DNA from: Bacteriovoracaceae bacterium UBA4096
Lineage (GTDB): Bacteria; Bdellovibrionota; Bacteriovoracia; Bacteriovoracales; Bacteriovoracaceae
Length of the DNA: 64,000 nt
Direction of reading: 5' to 3'
Assembly: GCA_002381945.1 (NCBI GenBank)
Contig: DFXY01000004.1
Coordinates: 89,628 to 153,627, forward strand
The notes beneath the pieces were generated by a model that was given only the letters and a program-made list of their open reading frames with translations, had not been told where the DNA came from and searched no databases. The position numbers were made by a program, and so were the translations under genes. Position 1 is the first letter of the stretch. Each line of letters opens with the position of its first letter. Shown piece after piece: positions 33,797 through 41,981 of this stretch.

Positions 33797-34429
33797 ATGC
33801 ATAAATCAAAAATCATGGTTAATGGGGCCCAACGCACTCTTGGTATAAAGCTTAGTCCTTTCAGAGGAAAGCATAAGGTATTCCTTGATGGACAGCCTTT
33901 GGGCGAATTCTTAAACAACAAAGAAGCAAAAATAGGCAAAGAATTTAAAATTGATTTTAATAACTTTATTAAGATTAAATATACGGTTAGCTTCCTTACT
34001 CCAGAACTTTGTATCTCCCATAATGGGCAGGAACTGGAATCAAGTGCCAGTCATCCAAAATTTAAAAAGAATAATGCTTTTGGACTCATCATTTTCCTGG
34101 CGGCCTTGAATGTCCTTATGGGATTTGCAGGAATGTCTAACCAGGTCCCCTTATTTTCTCAGGCGGGATACGGTATTTATAACGTGTTCATGGGAGCATT
34201 TTACTGTGTGGCCTTAGGACTGTTTAAAAGCTTTAATCCCTTTCTCGGAATTGTTCTCGCGCTCATTCTCTACAGCATCGACTCAATTATTGTTCTGATT
34301 AATATTCCAGGGAACCCGGGAATTTCAGGGGCCATCATCATGCGGATAATGTTCTTTGGTTTGCTGATCAAAGGCTTGATGGCCAGTTACCCGGAGTTTA
34401 AGCTCTCCTTGAGTGCTAAGGGCAACTAA
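33797..34429 (+). CDS. Membrane protein with N-terminal soluble domain, unknown
   Basis: The 210-residue protein has about 90 residues of beta-like soluble domain followed by four helices from about residue 95 (FGLIIFLAALNVLMGFAGM onwards). No family is recognised. No clear ribosome site precedes the ATG. Its end overlaps the convergent 5'-nucleotidase gene by 14 bases. Confidence 0.6.
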   Translation: MHKSKIMVNGAQRTLGIKLSPFRGKHKVFLDGQPLGEFLNNKEAKIGKEFKIDFNNFIKIKYTVSFLTPELCISHNGQELESSASHPKFKKNNAFGLIIFLAALNVLMGFAGMSNQVPLFSQAGYGIYNVFMGAFYCVALGLFKSFNPFLGIVLALILYSIDSIIVLINIPGNPGISGAIIMRIMFFGLLIKGLMASYPEFKLSLSAKGN

Positions 34430-35873
34430 TTGGCGAATTAGTCTTGATATATTCACTCATGACCGGCCAGTAGTAGAGGCCCGTGAACTTCAGGCCCCGA
34501 AGATAATGCCGATATTCAGGAAGTGATCCCTTAATTGCAACTGCCATTTCCGCTGGAAAGGCGATCCTGTAAGTGGCCTTAGGATCAATCACCTCATTTT
34601 CGGCAAAATATCCGAATCCGGAAAAATCTACGCTATATCCTCGCCTGGTGGCCCAGGCCATAAGGATTCTGAGCCTCCAGCCGGACATAAAGATGGTAGC
34701 AATCTCCCAGCCCTGGTCGCCGTGTTTACGAATGTGAGGCATGTTGTCTACGATGTCTCCGAATGTTACTGGGCCAGGCGCTTTTCCAATGCCTAGAAAT
34801 CCAGAGACGTTTATTCCCACTGAAGCGCCTGAAGCTTTTCGAATAGCGCTGGCAACGTGTCGCCCCCAGCAGCTCTTGCCCCAACCAGGCATCCCATTTC
34901 TGTACCCACGGATGGGTGTATGAGTGTGGCCAATGACCTCATCCCATGGTGTAGAAAAAAGATTATTTCTTCTCTGTGCCGATGCTGCAATAAAGGCTTC
35001 CATTTCCGGATCAGGAGTTATGGGAGAGGCAATTTCATGAAGCTGATATTCAACGACCTTCATCTGACCATTGTCACTTATATCGAGCAGAAGGCTTCCA
35101 ACACCAAGCCCATGGGCCCAGGCCTGAACAATTGGAACACGTTTACCAAGCTTATTGGTTACCCATTCAACCTGACTTAATTTTGTATGTGAGTGTCCCC
35201 CTACAATGAGATCAATCGAGCTAGAATTCCTGGCCAATTCTTTATCCTGCCAAAGACCTATATGCGTGAGTGCGATGACAAGCTCTTTGCCCGCGTCCTT
35301 CGCAGCTTTTGCTTCCTTCTCACCTACCGTTACCGGAGATGTAATTTCACCCGGTCTTATGGAGTATTCGAAGAAATTATCGGAGGTCGTAAGACCAATC
35401 ACCCTGATCTTAATTCCGGTCTTCTCAAGATCAACATGAGAAGTGAGAACTTCATCCAACTCCATCTCAGGAGTGGTCACGATGTTGGCCGCTACAAACT
35501 TGGTGAAAACATTTGCTCTTTTAATCTGTTCACTAAGAACCTTCCCTCCAAGTATGTGATCATGGTTACCGATCGTCGTGATTTCAGTTCCAAGAAGGGC
35601 CAGAGCTCTGATTGAATCGGCACCATTATCAGCGAGATAAAATGAAGTTCCATCTCCCCAGTCTCCCGCATCAAGTTGAAGAACCTCGATCCCTTTGTCG
35701 TTAGCAGCGTTCCGAAGCTCTTTAATCTTTGTCATGGCCCGGGCATAGCCGCCAGTATTGTTTAAATAGCTTGGAAAATGTGAGTGCAAATCATTGGTAT
35801 GGATGATCTGCACGAGACGGGCCTCTGCAGAAAAAGAAAGAATAACGAACAGAAGAATTAAAATATTTTTCAT
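34416..35873 (-). CDS. Exported 5'-nucleotidase / UshA-like phosphoesterase
   Basis: The 485-residue protein has a signal peptide and the metallophosphoesterase motifs IIHTNDLHSHFP, DAGDWGDGT, TIGNHDHI, ALTHIGLW and GGHSHTKL, followed by the 5'-nucleotidase C-terminal domain (WGKSCWGRHVASAIRKASGASVGIN). Such enzymes hydrolyse nucleotides in the periplasm so that nucleosides can be taken up, which would suit feeding on other cells' nucleotides. A single Cys pair may form a disulfide. Confidence 0.9.
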   Translation of the reverse strand: MKNILILLFVILSFSAEARLVQIIHTNDLHSHFPSYLNNTGGYARAMTKIKELRNAANDKGIEVLQLDAGDWGDGTSFYLADNGADSIRALALLGTEITTIGNHDHILGGKVLSEQIKRANVFTKFVAANIVTTPEMELDEVLTSHVDLEKTGIKIRVIGLTTSDNFFEYSIRPGEITSPVTVGEKEAKAAKDAGKELVIALTHIGLWQDKELARNSSSIDLIVGGHSHTKLSQVEWVTNKLGKRVPIVQAWAHGLGVGSLLLDISDNGQMKVVEYQLHEIASPITPDPEMEAFIAASAQRRNNLFSTPWDEVIGHTHTPIRGYRNGMPGWGKSCWGRHVASAIRKASGASVGINVSGFLGIGKAPGPVTFGDIVDNMPHIRKHGDQGWEIATIFMSGWRLRILMAWATRRGYSVDFSGFGYFAENEVIDPKATYRIAFPAEMAVAIKGSLPEYRHYLRGLKFTGLYYWPVMSEYIKTNSPISCP

Positions 35874-35989
35874 GCGTCACCATCCTTGGTTACGTTTATC
35901 GCTGGAAGGATGATTTAAGACAAGAAAGTTTTAATTAATAAAAATATCTTGAGATATGCTTAAGACGAGAAGTTCATTTGGCACTGCTT

Positions 35990-36604
35990 CTATTTTGAGT
36001 CCTCAAAAATGGCCAGACCGATACCATAACTACGATGATTCTTATTCATTTCAAAAACTATCTCGTAACTGAATTTTTTAAAACCAAGCTCATTGGCCCA
36101 TGTTTGAAATTCTTTTTGGGAAAATCCAAAATGTTCTACGCCCATGCCTTTATTATCTGGGTGGAAAGTCCCATCCTCTTCATCAAGATCGATAATAAAG
36201 ATTTTTCCATTTGGGGCCAGATGCTTTTTAAATAGCTCAAGAACTTTCTTAGGATCTTTTAGATGATGAAAGGCCATACTGCTCATGATGACATCATAAG
36301 ATTCAGACATTGATGCATCTTCTAAATTGATCGCCAACGATTTAACATGGGCCTGTTTCTGAAATCTTCGATTAAATTTTTCCAGCATTCCCACTGACGT
36401 ATCGATGCCTGTTAGAGAACTTGAAGATTCAAGAAAATATTCAGTCAAAAGACCTGTCCCACACCCAAAGTCCAAAAGGTTATTAATTTTATGATCACTG
36501 AGATGCTTTTTAATCGCTGCTGCAAATATTGATGTACGATAAATCGTTTCCTCTGAATCCCAGGTTTCAGCTGCTGTGTTAAAATGTTCCGATTGTTTAG
36601 TCAT
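35990..36604 (-). CDS. Class I SAM-dependent methyltransferase
   Basis: Starting at MTKQSEHFNTAAETWDSEE (36604) the protein has about 204 residues, with motif I LDFGCGTGLLTEYF, GIDTSVGMLEKF, and YDVIMSSMAFHHLKDP. This is the UbiE/small-molecule methyltransferase type; the substrate is unknown. A longer frame runs into the chromate transporter gene but encodes no sensible N-terminus. Confidence 0.88.
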   Translation of the reverse strand: MTKQSEHFNTAAETWDSEETIYRTSIFAAAIKKHLSDHKINNLLDFGCGTGLLTEYFLESSSSLTGIDTSVGMLEKFNRRFQKQAHVKSLAINLEDASMSESYDVIMSSMAFHHLKDPKKVLELFKKHLAPNGKIFIIDLDEEDGTFHPDNKGMGVEHFGFSQKEFQTWANELGFKKFSYEIVFEMNKNHRSYGIGLAIFEDSK

Positions 36605-36677
36605 AAATTGATCCCGCCAAAAAGGAGCATTAGTGCGAAGTAAAAAAAAACTTGTATGCCATAGAAAAAATCCGACC

Positions 36678-37847
36678 TTAATAAATGAGAAAACTCGCGC
36701 CAACTGAAACTAATACGACCGCCCACGAAGGAACTTTCCAAAATTCAAGAAGTAAAAATCCGACAGTCGCTAATGCGAAATCTTTTGCTGAGAAGATCGC
36801 ACTCGTCCATACAGGATGATAAAGGGCCGCCAATAGAATACCTACTACCGCTGCATTAATTCCTAAGATCGATTGTCTGATCCTCGGTAAGGCCCTGAGC
36901 TTCTCCCAGAATGGAAGCGCACCAATGATCAAAAGAAAAGATGGTAGGAATACAGCAATCAAGCTGATGAATGCTCCTATCCAGGCATTAGGTTCAGGTT
37001 TAGCAACCGCACCTAAGTAAGCACTGAAAGTAAATAGCGGCCCAGGCACGGCATTGGCCATCCCATAGCCGGCCATGAATAGATCATTTGAAACCCATCC
37101 GGTAGGTACAACTTCTGCTTGTAATAAAGGGAGCACAACGTGACCACCGCCAAAAACTAATGCCCCAGAACGGTAGAAACTATCAAACATTTTAAGCGTC
37201 TGATCTGGAAACATCGTTCTCAGGATCGGAAGTGTAACTAAAATCGCCACAAACAGAGTAAGAAAAATAGCTCCAACTCTGCGACGTCCTTTATGTAAGG
37301 GCTCATGTGGAAGTTCTGAACTAGTACGCAGATAATAGGCCCCGAAGACTCCTGCAACCACCAAAACTAATACCTGAACAATAGCTGAGTGAATTAATAA
37401 AACGACAACGCTTGCTATAACTGCAACTGTTATCCTTTCTTTATCAGGACAGAGCTTTTTCCCCATTCCAAGAACTGCTTGGGCAACGACTGCTACCGCA
37501 ACAACTTTCAAGGCATGAAGCCAGTGCTGGTGCTCAGCTGCCTCAAAGTGAGTCATCCCCAAACCAAAAAGAATAAGGACTATTGCTGAGGGAATAGTAA
37601 AACCAATCCAAGCAAAGATGGCCCCCCAGATACCAGCACGTGAGAGTCCTATCCCCATCCCGACTTGGCTGCTTGCAGGCCCAGGAAGGAACTGGCATAG
37701 GGCGACCAAGTCAGCAAATGCATGTTCGCTTATCCATTTTCTTTTTGTGACGAATTCATCGCGAAAATAACCGAGATGGGCAATCGGTCCTCCAAACGAA
37801 GTTAATCCAAGACGAAAAAAAACAAACAATACTTCGAATAATTTCAT
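36678..37847 (-). CDS. chrA: Chromate transporter (CHR family)
   Basis: The 389-residue protein is the long, two-domain form of ChrA: FFRLGLTSFGGPIAHLGYFRDEFV at the N-terminus and FYRSGALVFGGGHVVLPLLQAEVV in the second half, each with about five or six helices. It exports chromate by exchange or symport. It lies 17 bases after a PadR-type regulator on the same strand, which probably controls it. Confidence 0.93.
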   Translation of the reverse strand: MKLFEVLFVFFRLGLTSFGGPIAHLGYFRDEFVTKRKWISEHAFADLVALCQFLPGPASSQVGMGIGLSRAGIWGAIFAWIGFTIPSAIVLILFGLGMTHFEAAEHQHWLHALKVVAVAVVAQAVLGMGKKLCPDKERITVAVIASVVVLLIHSAIVQVLVLVVAGVFGAYYLRTSSELPHEPLHKGRRRVGAIFLTLFVAILVTLPILRTMFPDQTLKMFDSFYRSGALVFGGGHVVLPLLQAEVVPTGWVSNDLFMAGYGMANAVPGPLFTFSAYLGAVAKPEPNAWIGAFISLIAVFLPSFLLIIGALPFWEKLRALPRIRQSILGINAAVVGILLAALYHPVWTSAIFSAKDFALATVGFLLLEFWKVPSWAVVLVSVGASFLIY

Positions 37848-37864
37848 TGTGACCTCTAACTTTC

Positions 37865-38164
37865 CTATTCAAGGATCTCACCAATTAACTCTTTTAACTT
37901 GATCTTAGCTTCTGCCAGTTCTTTTTTTCCCTTGGACGTTATTTTGTAGTATTTTCTTTTCACCTTACCATCCTGCTCATCTCGCGAAGAAATAAGACCT
38001 TTCTGCTCCAGAGATCTAAGCATGGGATAAAGAGAACCTGGGCTAATTTTATAGCCATGCTCCTCGAGTTCTACCATCATCCAGGCGCCATAGATTTCTT
38101 CCTTAAGGCAATGATGGAGGACGTGAATTTTTATGAAACTTGAAAAAAACTCGTTTATTTTCAT
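37865..38164 (-). CDS. PadR-family regulator of chrA
   Basis: The 99-residue protein has the PadR winged helix: IYGAWMMVELEEHGYKISPGSLYPMLRSLEQKGLISS and RKYYKITSKGKKELAE. PadR regulators linked to ChrA are known. Its own promoter overlaps an imperfect dyad, so it is probably autoregulated. Confidence 0.88.
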   Translation of the reverse strand: MKINEFFSSFIKIHVLHHCLKEEIYGAWMMVELEEHGYKISPGSLYPMLRSLEQKGLISSRDEQDGKVKRKYYKITSKGKKELAEAKIKLKELIGEILE

Positions 38165-38166
38165 TT

Positions 38167-38203
38167 AATATCAAATTACGATATCGAAATAAGATAGTCA
38201 AAC
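38167..38203 (-). promoter_or_regulatory. Promoter and imperfect operator of the padR-chrA operon
   Basis: On the minus strand TTGACT, a 17-base spacer and TAATTT lead to the ATG two bases past the predicted start site. TATCTTATT and AATTTGATA form an imperfect dyad (7 of 9) across the spacer with a central CGATATCG core. The divergent GST gene shares this region. Confidence 0.5.
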
Positions 38204-38230
38204 TACTGCCAAGAAGTTTACACTCAACTC

Positions 38231-38887
38231 ATGATCACACTTCACCATCTCAATAACTCCCGTTCCCAACGCATCCTCTGGCTTTTAGAGGAGCTTAACT
38301 TACCCTACGAGATCAAGCGCTATGAGCGGAATAAAACGACGATGCTTGCTCCCCCTGAGCTCAAAGCCGTCCATCCCCTCGGCAAATCTCCCATCATCAC
38401 TGACGGAGATATAACCATCGCGGAATCTGGCGCCATCATCGAGTACCTCGTTGAAAAATATGGAAAAGGTAATTTGCGGCCAGCACCAGGAACACCAGAG
38501 GCCCGACAATACACTTACTGGCTGCATTTTGCAGAAGGCTCGGCCATGACACCACTACTCCTTGCTCTCATTTTCCACAGAATCGAAACCTCACCCATGC
38601 CTTTCTTTGTGAAACCCATTATCAAAGGAGTAGCATCGAAGGTAAGAAATCTTTTCATCAATCCCAACCTACAAAATAATTTTGGTTATATTGAAAGCGA
38701 GCTTTCAAAATCAGAGTGGTTTGCGGGCAAAGACTTTACTGCCGCTGATATTCAGATGAGCTTCCCTATGGAGGCCGGTGGAAAGAGTAATCTTCTAGGA
38801 CCAAATTCACAGGCCTTCCTGGAAAAGATCCACGCCCGACCTGCCTATAAACGGGCATTGGAGAAGGGTGGCGGGTTGGACCTCTGA
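38231..38887 (+). CDS. Glutathione S-transferase
   Basis: The 218-residue protein has a thioredoxin-like N-terminus (MITLHHLNNSRSQRILWLLEELNLPYEIKRY), the GSH-binding ESGAIIEYL, and a helical C-terminal domain with FTAADIQMSFPM. It conjugates or detoxifies electrophiles, which fits its place beside chromate and arsenic genes. No ribosome site precedes the ATG; TACACT ends six bases before it, suggesting a leaderless start. Confidence 0.9.
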   Translation: MITLHHLNNSRSQRILWLLEELNLPYEIKRYERNKTTMLAPPELKAVHPLGKSPIITDGDITIAESGAIIEYLVEKYGKGNLRPAPGTPEARQYTYWLHFAEGSAMTPLLLALIFHRIETSPMPFFVKPIIKGVASKVRNLFINPNLQNNFGYIESELSKSEWFAGKDFTAADIQMSFPMEAGGKSNLLGPNSQAFLEKIHARPAYKRALEKGGGLDL

Positions 38888-38964
38888 GAGAAATATTTCA
38901 CAAGACCAACACTTTTCTTTAATTCATCAAAGATGCTGGACTTAAACTTGGATCATCTCCTCAA

Positions 38965-39195
38965 ATGAACATGATGTGCAATCATATGGGACAAGGTGCA
39001 CCAGGTTTTACGCCAATGGCGCTTAAAATGCACAGTGAAGCCGATAAAATCGTAATAGCGGCCGAAAAGAAAGATTTTAATGCCGTCGTTCTTGCAACAG
39101 AGAGAACGTTACAGTCATGTACTGCCTGTCATGCAAACTATAAGCAACAGATTGTTTCGGAAGAAGTATGGAACAAAATGATAAATAAGAAATAA
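38965..39195 (+). pseudogene. Probable remnant of a cytochrome c'-type gene
   Basis: The frame encodes 76 residues with a haem site CTACH in LQSCTACHANYKQQ, preceded by a helical stretch, like the end of a c'-type cytochrome. There is no signal peptide, which a c-type cytochrome needs; the frame is open upstream to 38923 without a better start. A full-length relative lies at 46652 (CVACHAGYR). A 5'-truncated gene is the simplest reading; a short functional protein exported otherwise is less likely. Confidence 0.45.
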
Positions 39196-39234
39196 CACAT
39201 TTCAAAGTTGGCAATCACTACCACCTTGAATAGG

Positions 39235-39423
39235 TTATGCATTTTTATCCAAATACTGCTTCACTTCAACTGCAGTAAGCCTGGCCACCCGTTGGACTCC
39301 AATTAAAGTGGCAGAGCCAAAGACTAGAACAAGCAATTGAATGGGAATCCTTGGTATCAACCTTCTCTTCAGTCCCATCCGCCCATACGACTGAATGAAA
39401 CTTAATCTCAGCATCAATGCCAT
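39235..39423 (-). pseudogene. Possible gene remnant downstream of a dyad
   Basis: A 62-codon frame (MALMLRLSF ... RLTAVEVKQYLDKNA) follows a large dyad. Its middle looks like a membrane segment (PIQLLVLVFGSATLIGV), while the neighbouring frame over the same 5' end reads more like protein (IKFHSVVWADGTEEKVD). This suggests a frameshifted fragment. I could not identify the parent. Confidence 0.3.
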
Positions 39424-39425
39424 GG

Positions 39426-39460
39426 CCTATTGTGTATCGATATTTACGATATACAATAGG
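39426..39460. promoter_or_regulatory. Large dyad, candidate operator
   Basis: CCTATTGTGTATCG and CGATATACAATAGG form 14-bp arms with one mismatch around ATATTTA. The TTACGATAT core resembles the centre of the padR operator at 38167. It lies between the end of the arsenic operon and the possible remnant gene. An operator is more likely than a terminator because no T-run follows. Confidence 0.45.
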
Positions 39461-39508
39461 TCCATTATTATTGGCTCAATGATTTTATGAAAACTTATTC
39501 TAAGTTGA

Positions 39509-40519
39509 TCAGTATTTCCATTTATTAGAAAGTTTCACCAGGGAGAGCATCACAGGAACTTCAATCAAGACACCTACAACGGTAACAAGAGCAGCTCCGG
39601 AATTAAGGCCAAACAAAGCGATTGCAACGGCCACAGCAAGTTCAAAAAAGTTACTAGCACCGATCATAGAGGCCGGAGAACAAATACAATGAGGAAGTTT
39701 CATTCCTTTCCCAATCCACCATGCCAAAAAGAATATGAGATAAGTCTGAATTGTAAGCGGTATAGCAATCAATAAAATATTAAACGGTGAGGCAATGATT
39801 TTTTCTCCCTGAAAGGCAAAAAGAAGAATCAAAGTTGAAAGTAGCGCTACGATTGAAATTGACTTTAGTTTAGGCAAGAAAACAGTCGTAAACCATTTCT
39901 CCCCTTTAGCTTTTATCAACACACGGTTTGAAATAAATCCAGCAACTAAAGGAATGACAACAAAGATCAGAACTGAGGAGAAGAGAGCATCGAACGGGAT
40001 CTCGATATTTGAAACACCTAGAAGAAATTTAACTATCGGAATAAATGCTACGAGAAGAACCAAATCATTAATTGCCACCTGTACTAAAGTGTATCCGGGG
40101 TCTCCATCTGTAAGATATGACCATACAAAGACCATCGCCGTACAAGGAGCTGCCCCTAGAAGGATTGCTCCAGCAATATACTCCTGGGCTAGTTCAGGTG
40201 TTAGATACGCCGAATACAACTTATCAAAGAAGATCCATGCAAAGAAGGCCATGGTAAAGGGCTTGATGAGCCAATTAATAATAAGGGTAAGGGCCAAGCC
40301 TTTGGGATTTGAACCGACTTTGGTAATGGAGCTAAAATCAATCTGCACCATCATAGGATAAATCATAAGCCAAACGAGAATGGCGACAGGGATATTGACT
40401 GTCGAAATATTGAGATCACTCAATACCTTGATCGAGTCCCCTGTTAACTGACCGATAACGATTCCCACCACAATACAAAGACCAACCCAAACAGTTAAAT
40501 AGCGCTCAAAAAATCCCAT
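39509..40519 (-). CDS. acr3: ACR3 arsenite efflux permease
   Basis: The 336-residue inner-membrane protein has ten helices and ACR3 signatures: VAILVWLMIYPMMVQIDFSSI and GAAPCTAMVFVWSYLTDGD, which contains the Cys needed for arsenite. It exports arsenite made by the ArsC encoded two bases upstream. It is the last gene of a four-gene arsenic operon (merR-like, arsI, arsC, acr3). Confidence 0.94.
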   Translation of the reverse strand: MGFFERYLTVWVGLCIVVGIVIGQLTGDSIKVLSDLNISTVNIPVAILVWLMIYPMMVQIDFSSITKVGSNPKGLALTLIINWLIKPFTMAFFAWIFFDKLYSAYLTPELAQEYIAGAILLGAAPCTAMVFVWSYLTDGDPGYTLVQVAINDLVLLVAFIPIVKFLLGVSNIEIPFDALFSSVLIFVVIPLVAGFISNRVLIKAKGEKWFTTVFLPKLKSISIVALLSTLILLFAFQGEKIIASPFNILLIAIPLTIQTYLIFFLAWWIGKGMKLPHCICSPASMIGASNFFELAVAVAIALFGLNSGAALVTVVGVLIEVPVMLSLVKLSNKWKY

Positions 40520-40521
40520 AT

Positions 40522-40950
40522 TTATTTCTCCAACACAGTTTTCATATCTTTTACAAATGACTCTATTTCATCTCTTACTCGACGATAGACAGCTAGTATT
40601 TCTTCTTCATTAGTCATGTCTTTTGTGAGTGCAGGAGGATCTTGAAAGCCAACATGAACCACTTTACCACCTGGAAAATAAGGGCAATTTTCATGGGCGT
40701 GGTCACATACTGTCACTACATAATCAAAAGTGACCTTTGGAAGTTCTTCAGTCGTTTTAGAATAATGAGATGAGATATCAACACCTGCTTCTTTCATCAC
40801 TTTCATGGCCCGCTCATTCATGCCATGCTTTTTGGTGCCAGCAGAATAAACATTAAACTCATGTCCCCAATATTTCCTGGCCCAACCTTCGGCCATTTGC
40901 GAGCGACAAGAGTTACCAGTACAAAGGAACATTACATTTTTCTTTTCCAT
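40522..40950 (-). CDS. arsC: Thioredoxin-coupled arsenate reductase
   Basis: The 142-residue protein belongs to the low-molecular-weight phosphatase-like ArsC group: P-loop FLCTGNSCRSQMAEG and redox cysteines Cys10, Cys82 and Cys89 (VCDHAHENCPYF), matching the triad of the staphylococcal enzyme. It reduces arsenate to arsenite for export by ACR3. Confidence 0.95.
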   Translation of the reverse strand: MEKKNVMFLCTGNSCRSQMAEGWARKYWGHEFNVYSAGTKKHGMNERAMKVMKEAGVDISSHYSKTTEELPKVTFDYVVTVCDHAHENCPYFPGGKVVHVGFQDPPALTKDMTNEEEILAVYRRVRDEIESFVKDMKTVLEK

Positions 40951-40959
40951 TACTATCTC

Positions 40960-41412
40960 CTAGCAGCAGCTTGTTTTAGTAGTCGTTTTAGGAGGACAAC
41001 AAGCACTTGCAGTTGCTTTTACTTCTGTCTGAGGCTTTCCATTGAAAGTTTCTGCATCGGCCATGGTGTGGTATGTCTCCCAAGCAATCCCCGCAGGATC
41101 TTTTACCCAAGCTTTGCTTGATTCAGCGTAACAGCAAGTTGTTGACCCCTCATCGAACACCCCAAGATCTGCTTTCTTAAGTCGCTCTAAAATTTCTATT
41201 AGCTCATTACTCTCATCGACTTGCATTCCTAGATGGTCAACGCCTTCCTTCCCGGAACGAGTTGAGATCGCAAAATTAACTCTAGGATCTTCCAGCATCC
41301 ATTTAGCGTAATCATCTTTTACTTTTTCGGGCCTTTGCCCAAAAAGTGTTGAATAAAATTGAATTGAATGATTGAGGTCTTTTACACCTACATGAATGTG
41401 AAAACGTTTCAT
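40960..41412 (-). CDS. arsI: ArsI/CadI-type C-As lyase
   Basis: The 150-residue protein has a vicinal-oxygen-chelate (glyoxalase-like) fold (FHIHVGVKDLNHSIQFYSTLFG, VDHLGMQV) and the vicinal cysteines Cys93-Cys94 in STTCCYA that bind trivalent arsenicals in ArsI. ArsI cleaves the C-As bond of methylarsenite; CadI-type annotation is the alternative. The tail ends in extra Cys pairs (ACCPPK, TSCC), which may bind metal. It lies between the regulator and arsC. Confidence 0.88.
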   Translation of the reverse strand: MKRFHIHVGVKDLNHSIQFYSTLFGQRPEKVKDDYAKWMLEDPRVNFAISTRSGKEGVDHLGMQVDESNELIEILERLKKADLGVFDEGSTTCCYAESSKAWVKDPAGIAWETYHTMADAETFNGKPQTEVKATASACCPPKTTTKTSCC

Positions 41413-41421
41413 AACTACTCC

Positions 41422-41838
41422 TTAGCAGTCACAGTTAAGTCCAATGTCAAAACACTCTTGGACTTTATATTGTTTATAATTGTCATGTTTAGAATCACAT
41501 GCACCGGAAAGTTTCTCTAAACTAACTTTCATTTTTTGAAGATCAGCGATCTTCTGATCAATCTCAGCTATTTTATCGAGCGTTTTCTTTTTTACTGTTC
41601 CACAGGTCACTCGGGGCTTAGTATTCAACTCCAAAAGTCCCTTCACCTCTGCCAGCGAAAAACCAAGTTCCTGGGCCTTTTTTATAAAAATGATCCTTTG
41701 AGCATCTTCTTCGTTATAAGTACGTACTGATCCAGGAGCTTCGGGCTCGCGCAAGAGTTCCTTCCTCTGGTAGAAGCGCACAGTTTCGACACCGACTCCG
41801 GCCATTTGGGCCAATTTACCAATTGTTATCTTTTCCAT
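41422..41838 (-). CDS. MerR-family metal(loid) regulator
   Basis: From MEKITIGKLAQ (41838) the protein has 138 residues. It has the MerR winged helix (GVGVETVRFYQRKELLREP, RTYNEEDAQRIIFIKKAQELGFSL) and the dimer helix. A Cys in PRVTCGTVK aligns with the first mercury ligand of MerR, but later cysteines (SGACDS, QECFDIGLNCDC) are spaced differently, so another metal or arsenite may be sensed. It leads the arsenic operon. A GTG two codons upstream is also possible. Confidence 0.85.
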   Translation of the reverse strand: MEKITIGKLAQMAGVGVETVRFYQRKELLREPEAPGSVRTYNEEDAQRIIFIKKAQELGFSLAEVKGLLELNTKPRVTCGTVKKKTLDKIAEIDQKIADLQKMKVSLEKLSGACDSKHDNYKQYKVQECFDIGLNCDC

Positions 41839-41845
41839 GCTCACA

Positions 41846-41876
41846 TCCTAACATCCGTACCGCGGTACGGAGTCAA
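41846..41876 (-). promoter_or_regulatory. MerR-type promoter of the arsenic operon
   Basis: On the minus strand TTGACT, a 19-base spacer and TTAGGA, with the perfect dyad CCGTACCGCGGTACGG inside the spacer. The long spacer and CCGTAC...GTACGG arms closely match the classical mer promoter. The predicted start site is one base before the ATG at 41838. Confidence 0.8.
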
Positions 41877-41981
41877 TATTTTTCTTGGAATTGTCAGATT
41901 TAAGTAAAAAAGTGCACTATTTTTCCAATTAGGGTCTTATGGGCGGAAGCAATTCTTTAACATGATAGGTTGGGACGGGAT

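Noticed and set aside
36605..36703. Longer methyltransferase reading into chrA
   Set aside because: The extra N-terminus is hydrophobic by chance from the chrA overlap; the MTKQSEHFN start begins a normal methyltransferase.
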